A stretch of 64,000 bases of DNA from Aliamphritea ceti (lineage in GTDB: Bacteria; Pseudomonadota; Gammaproteobacteria; Pseudomonadales; Balneatricaceae): positions 4,650,001-4,714,000 of the forward strand of contig NZ_AP025282.1 in assembly GCF_024347215.1 (NCBI RefSeq). The letters run 5' to 3'. The notes below the pieces were generated by a model, which ran no database searches, was not told where the DNA came from, and saw only the letters and a program-made list of their open reading frames with translations. Shown here piece after piece: positions 9,321 to 18,515 of the stretch. A program made the position numbers and the translations under genes. Numbering within the stretch: position 1 is the first letter of the stretch; each line of letters begins with the position of its first letter.

Positions 9321-9825
9321 GAACGTCGAACTTCACTAACTGCCAGATTGCACGTGAGTAATAAGTACCATTTTTCAACGCTGCGTCTTCAGACCAGGGA
9401 TAAATAACCCAGACAGGTCCCTTTGAACGCACAGTTAATGGTTCACCATTATTTTCTATGGCTAGAATAACGTCGAAAGATTCAAAATCCTCAAACGGAA
9501 TTTCAATCTTATATTCATTCGCCGCTTCAGCTGAGACCATAGCACCTGTCGCCCCTGCTGCTGCAAGCACATCACGTACTAACGGCCCTTTAAAAACATT
9601 CATGCCTTCCGTCCAGCGGGTCTCAGTACTGATCGTACGTTGCTGAAACTGCAATAACTGATCACGATCTAACTTGAGCGCACCATCCGAATTCTGCTCA
9701 GTGATATTACCGCTAAGTGTAAGTAATACCTTGCCTTGCGGTGTAGTCAGATCTATATCCTGCGCAAACAGAATGGTAGGAAAGAAGCAGCATAAAAACC
9801 ATACACATAGCTTTTTCTTCAACAT
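9313..9825 (-). CDS. Secreted molybdopterin-binding-fold protein (oxidoreductase-like, no catalytic Cys)
   Basis: About 170 residues with a signal peptide (MLKKKLCVWF, cleavage expected after LFA at 21). The mature part resembles the oxidoreductase molybdopterin-binding domain (sulfite-oxidase fold): FKGPLVRDVLAAAG, EIPFEDFESFDVILAI, the RSKGPVWVIYPW segment and a C-terminal AIWQLVKFDV. The mature chain contains no cysteine, so the Mo-ligating Cys of true sulfite-oxidase enzymes is absent and catalysis is doubtful. The ATG at 9825 is favoured by GGGAGG eight bases upstream and by the signal peptide; the frame runs further 5'. Its stop overlaps the start of the GGDEF-EAL gene, which suggests a periplasmic sensing or ligand-binding partner. 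That role is inference. Confidence 0.75.
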   Translation of the reverse strand: MLKKKLCVWFLCCFFPTILFAQDIDLTTPQGKVLLTLSGNITEQNSDGALKLDRDQLLQFQQRTISTETRWTEGMNVFKGPLVRDVLAAAGATGAMVSAEAANEYKIEIPFEDFESFDVILAIENNGEPLTVRSKGPVWVIYPWSEDAALKNGTYYSRAIWQLVKFDVHD

Positions 9826-10330
9826 CACAGCCTCCCGTGAAATCAAACAAAAAATAATACTCATAGGTTCTTTATCTGCTTCCTTTTGCGAACGTACATC
9901 TGCCATATTGGTTCAATGCCTGAGCCGAACTCCAGCCTCTAAATACTCAAACCGGATCCCCTGCAAACATCTATGAGCAACCAGTAACAATTCTATGTTA
10001 AAAAAACCATTACCGCTCTACGCGAGGTATGCAGAATCCACCATTATGAGAATAGAAACAGCCATTTTTTCAAACAAAAACTATCAAAATAGCAAAAACA
10101 CTGCACACCTGACATACAGTTTAAAAGCTATATAAAAACGAACCATTACAACTAAAAGAAATAAATATTCACATCATTGATATTAAAATTATTTATAAAC
10201 AGCAACTTAGCCAATACCACTTTATAACTGACAAGTAACAATCAAACAGATAACTTGATTTAACGCTTAGCAACACTTCAAACAAGGTCATATAGCAACA
10301 GACAATGCAACACCCGTAAATTTCGGGCAC
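9826..10330. other. 505 bp intergenic region without a recognised gene
   Basis: AT-rich stretch between the molybdopterin-fold gene and the pnp terminator. I see no supported ORF, tRNA or strong hairpin inside. It presumably holds the promoter of the minus-strand two-gene unit near 9830-9950. Confidence 0.6.
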
Positions 10331-10358
10331 AAAAAAGCCCGCTTAAGCGGGCTTTTTT
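10331..10358 (-). terminator. pnp terminator
   Basis: Perfect palindrome AAAAAAGCCCGC-TTAA-GCGGGCTTTTTT just after the pnp stop. It is the terminator of the rimP-to-pnp cluster. Confidence 0.95.
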
Positions 10359-10369
10359 AGCAGTCAGTC

Positions 10370-12472
10370 TTATTCTACAGACTCGTCCTGCTCAAGATCA
10401 CGCATGGTCAGCTTAATACGGCCACGGGCATCGACGTCCAGAACTTTAACCTTCAGTACGTCATCCATCTTGATATAATCCGTAACTTTCTCGATACGCT
10501 TGTTAGCGATTTGAGAAATGTGAACCAGACCATCTTTACCTGGCAGGATGTTTACGAATGCACCGAATTCTTCGATACGAACAACCTTACCTTCGTATAC
10601 TGCGCCTACTTCAGCTTCTGCAGTAATTTCGATTACACGGTCAGTTGCCATCTTCGCTGCTGCTTTATCAGCTGCGTAGATGCGTACTGTACCGCTGTCA
10701 TCGATATCGATAGTCGCGCCAGTTTCTTCAGTCAGTGCACGGATAGTCGCACCACCTTTACCAATTACGTCACGGATCTTCTCTGGGTTGATCTCGATCA
10801 GTGTCATTGCTGGCGCATTGTCTGGAAGTTCTGGGCGAGAGTAACCGATTACCTTACCCATTTCTTTCAGGATGTGAGCACGGGCTTCATATGCCTGTTC
10901 CAGTGCGATATCCATGATCTCTTCGGTAATACCCGTGATCTTGATATCCATCTGCAGCGCAGTAACACCTGCTTCAGTACCGGCAACTTTAAAGTCCATG
11001 TCACCCAGGTGATCTTCATCACCCAGAATATCAGTCAGTACAGCGAAACGCTCGCCTTCTTTAACCAGACCCATCGCGATACCAGCAACAGGAGCCTTCA
11101 GAGGTACACCAGCATCCATCATAGACAGAGACGCACCACATACAGACGCCATAGAGCTTGAACCGTTAGACTCAGTAATCTCAGATACGATACGGATAGT
11201 GTATGGGAATTCTTCCTGAGTAGGCAGAACCGCAGCAACACCACGACGAGCCAAACGACCGTGACCGATTTCACGACGACCAGTAGCACCGATACGGCCA
11301 GCTTCACCTACAGAGTATGGAGGGAAGTTGTAGTGCAACATGAACGGGTCTTTACGCTCGCCTTCAATTGCATCGATGATCTGCTGATCACGTGCAGTAC
11401 CCAGCGTACAGGTAACAACTGACTGAGTTTCGCCACGGGTAAACAATGAAGAACCGTGTGTACCAGTCAGAATATCAATTTCAACTTCGATATCACGAAC
11501 AGTCTTAGTGTCACGTCCATCAATACGTGGCGCGCCATCCAGAATACGTCCGCGAACAATTTCTTTTTCCAGTGAACTGATGATACCGCTAACTTCGCCG
11601 GCAGACGCAGCGTCTTCACCTTCGCATAAAGCAGCAACAGCTTGCTCACGTACTGCACTCAAAGCAGCCTGACGCTGCATTTTGTCAGCAGTCTGGTAAG
11701 CAGCTTCAACACCTGCAGCAGCAACGCCACGCACCTGTTCAATCAGCGCTTCGTTTTTAGCAGCCGGTTCCCAAACCCAGGCTTCTTTACCTGCTTCAGC
11801 AACCAACTCATTGATTGCACCAATAGCAACCTGCATTTCTTCGTGGGCAAATACAACAGCACCCAGCATTTCGTCTTCAGACAATTCCTGAGCCTGAGAC
11901 TCAACCATCAGTACTGCATCAGACGTACCAGCGACAACCATGTCCAGCATAGAGCTTTGCAGCGCTTCATAGCTAGGGTTCAGTGAATAGCCGTCTTCTT
12001 CAGTGTAGCCAACACGTGCGCAACCGATAGGACCCTGGAAAGGGATGCCGGAAATAGCCAGTGCAGCAGACGTACCCAGCATCGCAGCGATATCCGGATC
12101 ATTCACTTTGTCAGCAGACATTACAGTACAGATAACCTGTACTTCATTCATGTAACCTTTCGGGAACAGTGGACGAATCGGACGGTCGATCAGACGGGAA
12201 GTAAGCGTTTCTTTTTCAGAAGGACGCGCTTCACGCTTGAAGAAACCACCTGGGATACGACCAACAGAGTAGTATTTTTCCTGATAGTGAACAGACAACG
12301 GGAAGAAACCCTGTCCTTCACGGGCGCTCTTAGCACCAACAACGGTACACAGTACCTGAACGCCGGCCATAGTAACCAGTACAGCACCAGTTGCCTGACG
12401 AGCGACACGTCCAGTCTCCAGTGTTACCTGGTGCTGACCGAACTGAAATGTTTTAGTAATTGCTTGTGGCAC
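10370..12472 (-). CDS. pnp: Polyribonucleotide nucleotidyltransferase (PNPase)
   Basis: Phosphorolytic 3'-5' exoribonuclease of the RNA degradosome. The 700-residue chain has the normal layout. A first RNase PH-like core is followed by an all-helical linker and the second, catalytic RNase PH core with GDEDHLGDMDFKVAGT carrying the metal-binding Asp residues. Then come a KH domain (IGKGGATIRALTEETGA, around 560) and an S1 domain (GAVYEGKVVRIEEFGAFVNI, about 620-690). Its position after rpsO is universal in gammaproteobacteria. The leader between rpsO and pnp contains a long stem-loop, annotated separately, at the place where RNase III and PNPase autoregulate the gene in E. coli. Confidence 0.98.
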   Translation of the reverse strand: MPQAITKTFQFGQHQVTLETGRVARQATGAVLVTMAGVQVLCTVVGAKSAREGQGFFPLSVHYQEKYYSVGRIPGGFFKREARPSEKETLTSRLIDRPIRPLFPKGYMNEVQVICTVMSADKVNDPDIAAMLGTSAALAISGIPFQGPIGCARVGYTEEDGYSLNPSYEALQSSMLDMVVAGTSDAVLMVESQAQELSEDEMLGAVVFAHEEMQVAIGAINELVAEAGKEAWVWEPAAKNEALIEQVRGVAAAGVEAAYQTADKMQRQAALSAVREQAVAALCEGEDAASAGEVSGIISSLEKEIVRGRILDGAPRIDGRDTKTVRDIEVEIDILTGTHGSSLFTRGETQSVVTCTLGTARDQQIIDAIEGERKDPFMLHYNFPPYSVGEAGRIGATGRREIGHGRLARRGVAAVLPTQEEFPYTIRIVSEITESNGSSSMASVCGASLSMMDAGVPLKAPVAGIAMGLVKEGERFAVLTDILGDEDHLGDMDFKVAGTEAGVTALQMDIKITGITEEIMDIALEQAYEARAHILKEMGKVIGYSRPELPDNAPAMTLIEINPEKIRDVIGKGGATIRALTEETGATIDIDDSGTVRIYAADKAAAKMATDRVIEITAEAEVGAVYEGKVVRIEEFGAFVNILPGKDGLVHISQIANKRIEKVTDYIKMDDVLKVKVLDVDARGRIKLTMRDLEQDESVE

Positions 12473-12532
12473 AATAATATTCCTTAAGCTTAACCAGTAA
12501 AATGCCCGTTTATCGCGTTATCGGCCTCTTTT

Positions 12533-12582
12533 AGCCAGTACTCTGTTAACCCCTCAATGAAGGCCTATCAGAGTACAGGCTG
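12533..12582 (-). promoter_or_regulatory. Long stem-loop in the pnp leader
   Basis: The two arms AGCCAGTACTCTG and CAGAGTACAGGCTGG pair over 11 bp with a small bulge, enclosing about 23 nt, upstream of pnp and after the rpsO terminator. E. coli pnp mRNA carries an RNase III-cleaved stem in the same place that mediates PNPase autoregulation. Equivalence here is inferred from position. Confidence 0.5.
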
Positions 12583-12610
12583 GTTGATAATCGACAATTA
12601 AACAGGCTTA

Positions 12611-12643
12611 AAAAGCACCGGGGTCATCGATTGATGACCCCGG
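12611..12643 (-). terminator. rpsO terminator (partial read-through into pnp expected)
   Basis: Hairpin CCGGGGTCATC / GATGACCCCGG directly after the rpsO stop, followed on the minus strand by a short TTTTT. In E. coli the rpsO-pnp junction is likewise an incomplete terminator. Confidence 0.85.
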
Positions 12644-12652
12644 AACACTATC

Positions 12653-12922
12653 TTAGCGACGCAGACCTAAACGACCGATCAGATCGACGTAACGGCTAAC
12701 ATCTTTACCCTTCAGGTAATCCAGCAGCTTACGACGCTGGTTTACCATGCGGATCAGACCACGACGAGAGTGGTGATCATGGATGTGACCTTTAAAGTGA
12801 GACTGCAGACCAACGATGTTGTGAGTCAACAGAGCAACCTGAACTTCAGGGGAACCAGTGTCGCCTTCACCACGTGCGTATTCTGCAACGATCTCAGCTT
12901 TCTTTTCAGCAGATAATGCCAT
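12653..12922 (-). CDS. rpsO: 30S ribosomal protein S15
   Basis: Primary-binding protein of the 30S central domain, 89 residues, exactly family length. It starts MALSAEKKAE at 12922; GGAG lies upstream, and the open frame beyond it is untranslated leader. Family motifs DTGSPEVQVALLT, the HKDHHSRRGL-like segment (here HDHHSRRGLI) and RRKLLDYL are present. It lies between truB and pnp as in most gammaproteobacteria. Confidence 0.98.
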   Translation of the reverse strand: MALSAEKKAEIVAEYARGEGDTGSPEVQVALLTHNIVGLQSHFKGHIHDHHSRRGLIRMVNQRRKLLDYLKGKDVSRYVDLIGRLGLRR

Positions 12923-13040
12923 TTTTATAACTCCAGAGTTTAATATGCACACGGCCTGAGCCGCCGGATTAAAAGTCGCGATGCACCGAGCATATTTTCA
13001 GTACATCGTCAGAATGTTCTGATTAAGATCAGAACAAATT

Positions 13041-13997
13041 TTAAACTTTTTGCTGGGTATTTAGTAAACGCCGAGATAACAGCCGTCCACTGTCGGTAAC
13101 TTCACCTATTCCAAGGAATTCATCACTCTCTGTCAGAATACGTACTAACGCCTGCGCGCACTGCGTTTCCAACTGCACTTTCTGACCCCTTATCAAAGCC
13201 AGAACCTGCGTTTCATCAAGAATAACCTCAGGGGTATCCGCTACCGGACTCCAGGGCGGCAATAATAACCCATCCAGATGCTTTTGTATCCCATCCAGAT
13301 CAACTTCAGCAGCCATTTTTTCCACTAAAGCTTCCAGCTCAGATAAAGGCATCATATCCGCCGCTTTATACGGCCCGGAATCAAGACGACGCAACATTTG
13401 AACATGCGCACCGCAGCCCAGCATCTCACCCATATCCTGAACGATAGAACGAATATATGTGCCTTTACTGCAACGGATATCAAGGTCAACTTCATCGCCA
13501 CGAAAGCCCAGCACTTCAATGCTGTAAACCGTCACCTGACGACTCTTAACTTCAACCTCAATCCCCTGCCGCGCTAATTTATATAACGGTTGCCCATTAT
13601 GTTTTAACGCCGAAAACATCGACGGCACCTGGGTTATCTCACCGGTAAATTCACGCTGTAACAGCTCATCAATTCCTGCAAAGCTCAGATCAGCCGGTAA
13701 CGGCCGCTCTTCCACTACCTGACCATCCGCATCACTGGTATCGGTCCGCTGGCCTAATTTAGCCGTGGTCTGATAACGCTTATCTGCTTCAAGTAAGAAT
13801 TGTGAGAATTTGGTGGCTTCGCCAAAGCAAAGTGGCAACATACCAGTGGCCAGAGGATCTAGCGCACCGGTATGACCTGCTTTAGCAGCACCATAGAGAC
13901 GTTTAACAATTTGCAGAGCTCGGTTAGAGGAGATCCCACCGGGTTTATCCAGCAGGAAAATACCATCCACCGGCCGGCCTTTTGCCCGCCTGGCCAT
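13041..13997 (-). CDS. truB: tRNA pseudouridine(55) synthase TruB
   Basis: Makes pseudouridine 55 in the T loop of nearly all elongator tRNAs. It has 318 residues. The signature GHTGALDPLATGMLPLC at about 41-57 includes the catalytic Asp. Also visible are FLLDKPGGISSN at the N-terminus, the tRNA-contacting KGTYIRSIVQDMGE segment, and a C-terminal PUA-like region (about 250-315) of the bacterial short type. Separated from rbfA by three bases, it belongs to the nusA-infB operon. Confidence 0.97.
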   Translation of the reverse strand: MARRAKGRPVDGIFLLDKPGGISSNRALQIVKRLYGAAKAGHTGALDPLATGMLPLCFGEATKFSQFLLEADKRYQTTAKLGQRTDTSDADGQVVEERPLPADLSFAGIDELLQREFTGEITQVPSMFSALKHNGQPLYKLARQGIEVEVKSRQVTVYSIEVLGFRGDEVDLDIRCSKGTYIRSIVQDMGEMLGCGAHVQMLRRLDSGPYKAADMMPLSELEALVEKMAAEVDLDGIQKHLDGLLLPPWSPVADTPEVILDETQVLALIRGQKVQLETQCAQALVRILTESDEFLGIGEVTDSGRLLSRRLLNTQQKV

Positions 13998-14000
13998 GGT

Positions 14001-14432
14001 TTACTCCCCTTTCGAATCCGGGCTTTGCTGATCAGTTTCCTGCGTTTCGTCAGACAGCAGTTCTGCATCTGAACGACGCGCCTGGAAAATAAGGTCATTC
14101 AGACGACGACCCCGATCAACACTGGCATCAAAATGGAAGCGCAGTTGCGGCATAACCCGCAATTTAACCAGTTTTGCAAGCTGCCCTCGCAGGAAGCCTG
14201 CAGCCTGGTTCAGCACTTTTAGAGACTCGGCAATGGCTTCATCGTGATCTTTACCGCCTAATGGCAGTACCGTCACGTAAACATCAGCATAGCCAAGGTC
14301 TTTTGCGACCTTGACATAACTGATGGTTACCATACCCAGACGCGGGTCTTTTATTTCCCGCTGAATCAGCTGAGCCAGTTCCTTCTGGACCTGGTCAGCA
14401 ATTCGTTGTGTACGACTAAAATCTCTTGCCAT
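14001..14432 (-). CDS. rbfA: Ribosome-binding factor A
   Basis: Small KH-fold protein that binds the 30S subunit during late 16S rRNA maturation and cold adaptation. It has 143 residues, slightly above the E. coli length because of a polar C-terminal tail. Family segments are RTQRIADQVQKELAQLI, EIKDPRLGMVTI and LRFHFDASVDRGRRL. It lies six bases downstream of infB and three upstream of truB, inside one transcription unit. Confidence 0.97.
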   Translation of the reverse strand: MARDFSRTQRIADQVQKELAQLIQREIKDPRLGMVTISYVKVAKDLGYADVYVTVLPLGGKDHDEAIAESLKVLNQAAGFLRGQLAKLVKLRVMPQLRFHFDASVDRGRRLNDLIFQARRSDAELLSDETQETDQQSPDSKGE

Positions 14433-14438
14433 AACGCC

Positions 14439-16961
14439 TTACAGAGTACGTTGGATTTCAACAGAATCGAATACTTCGATCTGATCGCCAACCTTAACAT
14501 CGTTGTAGTTCTTAACGCCGATACCACATTCCATACCCTGACGTACATCAGCAACGTTGTCTTTGAAGCGACGCAGAGATTCCAGCTCGCCTTCATAGAT
14601 AACAACGTTGTCACGCAGTACACGGATACGCTTGTTACGGTAAACGGAACCTTCGGTAACCATACAGCCTGCAACCGCACCAATCTTCGGTGCACGGAAG
14701 ACATCACGTACTTCAGCAATACCAACGATTTCTTCGCGGAATTCAGGAGCCAACAGACCCGTCATCGCCTGACGCACATCATCGATGATGTCGTAGATTA
14801 CGCTGTAGTAACGCAGTTCGATCTCTTCACGCTCAATAACCGCACGGGCCTGAACATCAGCACGAACGTTAAAGCCGATCATGATCGCGCTGGAAGCCAG
14901 TGCCAGGTTGGCATCAGTTTCTGCAATACCACCTACACCGCCAGAAACGATGTTCACCTTAACTTCTTCAGTACTCAGATCGTTCAGAGCGCCGGTCAGT
15001 GCTTCCAGGGAACCACGTACATCAGACTTCAGGATCACGTTCAGAGACTTCTGTTCACCTGCCTGCATGTTCGCAAACAGATTTTCCAGCTTAGCCTGCT
15101 GCTGACGCTGCAGTTTAACTTCACGGTATTTACCCTGACGGAACAAGGCAACTTCACGGGCCTTCTTCTCGCTGGAAACAACGGTAAACTCATCACCGGC
15201 ACCCGGCGTGCCATCAAGACCCAGGATCTCAACAGGAATAGACGGACCAGCAGACTTAACCGGCTTACCGTTTTCGTCCAGCATCGCACGTACACGGCCA
15301 TATTGCAGACCAGCCAGCACGATATCACCCTGATTCAGAGTACCGTTCTGTACCAGCAAGGTTGCAACCGGACCACGTCCTTTATCAAGACGAGATTCAA
15401 CAACAACACCGCGACCCGGTGCTTCAGGTACAGCTGACAGTTCAAGAATTTCAGCCTGCAGCAGTACTGCATCCAGAAGCTCATCGATACCCTGACCTGT
15501 TTTAGCTGAAACATTAATGAACTGAACGTCGCCACCCCAATCTTCAGGCAGTACGTCACGCTGAGCCAGTTCGTTTTTAACACGATCCGGATCGGCTTCT
15601 TCTTTATCAATTTTGTTAACCGCGATAACCAGTGGTACACCCGCTGCACGCGCGTGATTCACAGCTTCTTCGGTTTGCGGCATCACACCGTCATCCGCAG
15701 CTACTACCAGAATTACGATATCTGTCAGCTGAGCACCACGAGCACGCATTGCGGTAAACGCGGCGTGACCCGGTGTATCCAGGAAGCTGACCATGCCTTT
15801 ATCAGTTTCTACATGGTATGCACCGATGTGCTGAGTAATACCGCCAGACTCACCTGCTGCAACACGCGTTTCACGAATGTAATCCAGCAGAGATGTTTTG
15901 CCGTGGTCTACGTGACCCATTACAGTAACTACCGGAGCACGTTCCTGCGTTTCACCTTCAACAACTTCGTTGCTGGTGCTTTCGATCAGCTGATCTTCTA
16001 CAGTATTTTCCTGCATTGCGACCGCAGTATGACCCATCTCTTCTACAACCAGCGTTGCAGTGTCCTGATCGATCACCTGGTTGATGGTAGCCATAGCACC
16101 CATCTTGAACATAACCTTGATCACGTCAGCCGCTTTAACTGACATTTTCTTCGCCAGCTCAGCAACTGTAATTGATTCAGGAATATGTACGTCATGCACA
16201 ACTGGTGCAGTTGGTTTCTCAAACGCCTGAACGTTATCGCTGGTCATACCCTTACGAACGGGCTTACCGCCACGACGGTTATCACGGTCACGTCCGGAAT
16301 TACCACCCTTACGGGACAGACGCTTATTACCTGGCCCTTTGTTACCGCCAGAAGGCTTGCTTTCATTACGGAAAGCAGGCTTTTCACGGCCTTTTTTCGC
16401 AGCTGGCTTTGCATCAGCAGCTGGTTCAGCATTACGTGCCGGACGCGGTGCTTCAGTCGTGCTCTTTGCTTTAGTATCTGCAGCCGCTTTAGACTTAGCT
16501 TCTGCTGCCGCTTTAGCTTTAGCATCAGCAGCTTGCTTGTTGCGTGTTTCTTCACGCTGCTTTTCTTGCGCAGCCTGCAGATCCGCATCACGACGCGCGC
16601 GATCAGCATCTTCTGCTGAACGGGCAGCAGCTTCCTGATCTTTAGCTGAAGTATCTTCTTCATCACGCTTAACATAAGTACGCTTTTTACGTACCTCAAC
16701 GTTAATCGTTTTTTTACCGGAAGCACCGGCACCTTTCAGCTGACTAGTAGTTTTACGCTTCAGTGTGATCTTCTTAGGTTCACCCTTAGACTTTTCACCG
16801 TGACTGCGCTTAAGATGTGCCAGTAATTTCTGACGCTCATCTTCACTTACCTTGGAGGCTTCCTTCTTACCGGAAATACCGGCTTCGCCCATTTGCGTTA
16901 ACAAACGATCAACGGGAACGCCAACTACCTCGGCAAGTTGTGTTACTGTGACTTCTGCCAT
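14439..16961 (-). CDS. infB: Translation initiation factor IF-2
   Basis: GTPase that brings fMet-tRNA to the 30S subunit and promotes subunit joining. It has 840 residues. An IF2 N-terminal domain (1-50, VTVTQLAEVVGVPVDRLL) is followed by a long Lys/Ala/Glu-rich linker (about 55-240) and a second IF2_N domain (about 260-310). The G domain has VTVMGHVDHGKTS around 348, DTPGHAAF (G3) and NKIDK (G4), followed by the EF-Tu-like beta barrels and the C-terminal initiator-tRNA-binding domain. A potential internal start, as used in E. coli to make shorter IF2 forms, was not resolved. Its own tRNA-fMet gene lies upstream in the same cluster. Confidence 0.98.
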   Translation of the reverse strand: MAEVTVTQLAEVVGVPVDRLLTQMGEAGISGKKEASKVSEDERQKLLAHLKRSHGEKSKGEPKKITLKRKTTSQLKGAGASGKKTINVEVRKKRTYVKRDEEDTSAKDQEAAARSAEDADRARRDADLQAAQEKQREETRNKQAADAKAKAAAEAKSKAAADTKAKSTTEAPRPARNAEPAADAKPAAKKGREKPAFRNESKPSGGNKGPGNKRLSRKGGNSGRDRDNRRGGKPVRKGMTSDNVQAFEKPTAPVVHDVHIPESITVAELAKKMSVKAADVIKVMFKMGAMATINQVIDQDTATLVVEEMGHTAVAMQENTVEDQLIESTSNEVVEGETQERAPVVTVMGHVDHGKTSLLDYIRETRVAAGESGGITQHIGAYHVETDKGMVSFLDTPGHAAFTAMRARGAQLTDIVILVVAADDGVMPQTEEAVNHARAAGVPLVIAVNKIDKEEADPDRVKNELAQRDVLPEDWGGDVQFINVSAKTGQGIDELLDAVLLQAEILELSAVPEAPGRGVVVESRLDKGRGPVATLLVQNGTLNQGDIVLAGLQYGRVRAMLDENGKPVKSAGPSIPVEILGLDGTPGAGDEFTVVSSEKKAREVALFRQGKYREVKLQRQQQAKLENLFANMQAGEQKSLNVILKSDVRGSLEALTGALNDLSTEEVKVNIVSGGVGGIAETDANLALASSAIMIGFNVRADVQARAVIEREEIELRYYSVIYDIIDDVRQAMTGLLAPEFREEIVGIAEVRDVFRAPKIGAVAGCMVTEGSVYRNKRIRVLRDNVVIYEGELESLRRFKDNVADVRQGMECGIGVKNYNDVKVGDQIEVFDSVEIQRTL

Positions 16962-16985
16962 ATTCGTTACTCTCCTACGTTGACC

Positions 16986-18476
16986 TTATTCTTCGTCCGC
17001 AAACCATGGTGCCCGGGCAGTCATGATCAGTGCTGCTGCTTTTTCATCATCCAGCTCTTCAATATCGAGCAGATCTTCAACAGCCTGTTCTGCCAGGTCT
17101 TCCATGGTTACAATGCCCTTGCTTGCCAGTACAAACGCCAGATGACGCTCCATACCTTCCATTTCAAGCAAGTCCTGAGCTGGCTCTGCACTTTCCAGCT
17201 TTTCTTCGCTAGCCAGTTCCAGATTCAGCAGGGCATCTTTAGCGCGGTTACGCAGCTCTTCAACGATTTCTTCATCAAAACCATCAATTTCAAGCATTTC
17301 GTCGACCGGTACATAGGCAACTTCTTCAAGAGAAGTGAAGCCTTCGTCGATCAGAACCTCTGCGATGTCATCATCAACATCTAAATGCTTGGTGAAGGTT
17401 TCCAGTATTGAACCAACTTCAGACTGCTGCTTTTCAGCCGCTTCATCTTCAGTCATTACATTCAGTTTCCACTCTGTCAGTTCAGATGCCAGACGTACGT
17501 TCTGACCACTGCGACCAATTGCCATTGCCAGATTTTCTTCAGCAACTGCAACATCCATAGAGCGGGTTTCTTCATCCATTACGATGGAAGCTACATCGGC
17601 AGGCGACATAGCATTGATAACCAGCTGAGCCGGATTGTCATCCCACAGAATGATATCAACGCGCTCACCGCTCAATTCGTTAGATACAGCCTGTACGCGT
17701 GCACCACGCATACCCACACATGCACCTATCGGATCGATTCGGCCATCATTAGTTTTAACTGCGATCTTAGCGCGCGAACCCGGATCACGGGACGCCGCAC
17801 GAATCTCAATAACTTCTTCTGAAATTTCAGGCACTTCAATGCGGAACAACTCGATCAGCATCTGATTGCTGACCCGACTCATTACCAACTGAGGACCACG
17901 GCCTTCTGTGCGAATCTCATGCAAAACAGCACGGATACGATCACCCATACGAAACGCTTCCCGCGGTAACAATTGATCACGCGGCAGTACTGCCTCAGCA
18001 TTATTACCAAGATCAACAATGATGTTATCGCGGGTAACCTTCTTCACAGAACCGGAAATCAGATCACCGATACGATCGCTGTACAGCGCAACAACCTTAG
18101 CGCGCTCAGCTTCACGTACTTTCTGAACAATAACCTGCTTTGCAGTCTGGGCAGCGATACGGCCGAACTTAACAGATTCAACCTGCTCTTCATGAACATC
18201 GCCAGGCTGCAGGCTAGTATCAATCTCTTCAACTTCCTGCATATTCAGCTCAGTACCCAACAATGGTACTGCTTCGTTGCTAACCACATCCCAGCGACGG
18301 AATGTTTCGTAATCACCGGTTTCACGGTCGATAACAACACGAATTTCCGCTTCTTCGTCGTAACGTTTCTTGGTTGCGGTCGCGAGCGCTAACTCGATGG
18401 CTTCAAAGATAACTTCTTTGGAAACATCCTTTTCGTTAGAAACTGCTTCAGCAACCAGGAGAATTTCTTTATTCAT
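16986..18476 (-). CDS. nusA: Transcription termination/antitermination factor NusA
   Basis: RNA polymerase-associated factor that modulates pausing, termination and antitermination. The 496 residues match E. coli in length and layout. NusA N-terminal domain (1-125), S1 domain (about 130-200, GDLISGSVKKVTRDNIIVDL), KH1 and KH2 (about 230-345, including DPIGACVGMRGARVQAV and AIGRSGQNVRLASEL), and two acidic C-terminal repeats (about 360-490) are visible. The upstream leader between tRNA-fMet and rimP has two tandem terminators on which NusA could act for autoregulation. Confidence 0.98.
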   Translation of the reverse strand: MNKEILLVAEAVSNEKDVSKEVIFEAIELALATATKKRYDEEAEIRVVIDRETGDYETFRRWDVVSNEAVPLLGTELNMQEVEEIDTSLQPGDVHEEQVESVKFGRIAAQTAKQVIVQKVREAERAKVVALYSDRIGDLISGSVKKVTRDNIIVDLGNNAEAVLPRDQLLPREAFRMGDRIRAVLHEIRTEGRGPQLVMSRVSNQMLIELFRIEVPEISEEVIEIRAASRDPGSRAKIAVKTNDGRIDPIGACVGMRGARVQAVSNELSGERVDIILWDDNPAQLVINAMSPADVASIVMDEETRSMDVAVAEENLAMAIGRSGQNVRLASELTEWKLNVMTEDEAAEKQQSEVGSILETFTKHLDVDDDIAEVLIDEGFTSLEEVAYVPVDEMLEIDGFDEEIVEELRNRAKDALLNLELASEEKLESAEPAQDLLEMEGMERHLAFVLASKGIVTMEDLAEQAVEDLLDIEELDDEKAAALIMTARAPWFADEE

Positions 18477-18515
18477 GCAACTGCCCCTACCTCAAATTCC
18501 AATCCTGCCCGTGGG

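Noticed and set aside
10511..11161. 216-residue plus-strand open frame
   Set aside because: Antisense to pnp, Cys/Phe/Thr-rich, no ribosome binding site; a shadow of the PNPase gene.
14406..15437. 343-residue plus-strand open frame
   Set aside because: Lies entirely antisense to infB, and its Asn/Thr/Leu-rich composition is what the reverse complement of a strongly coding frame gives.
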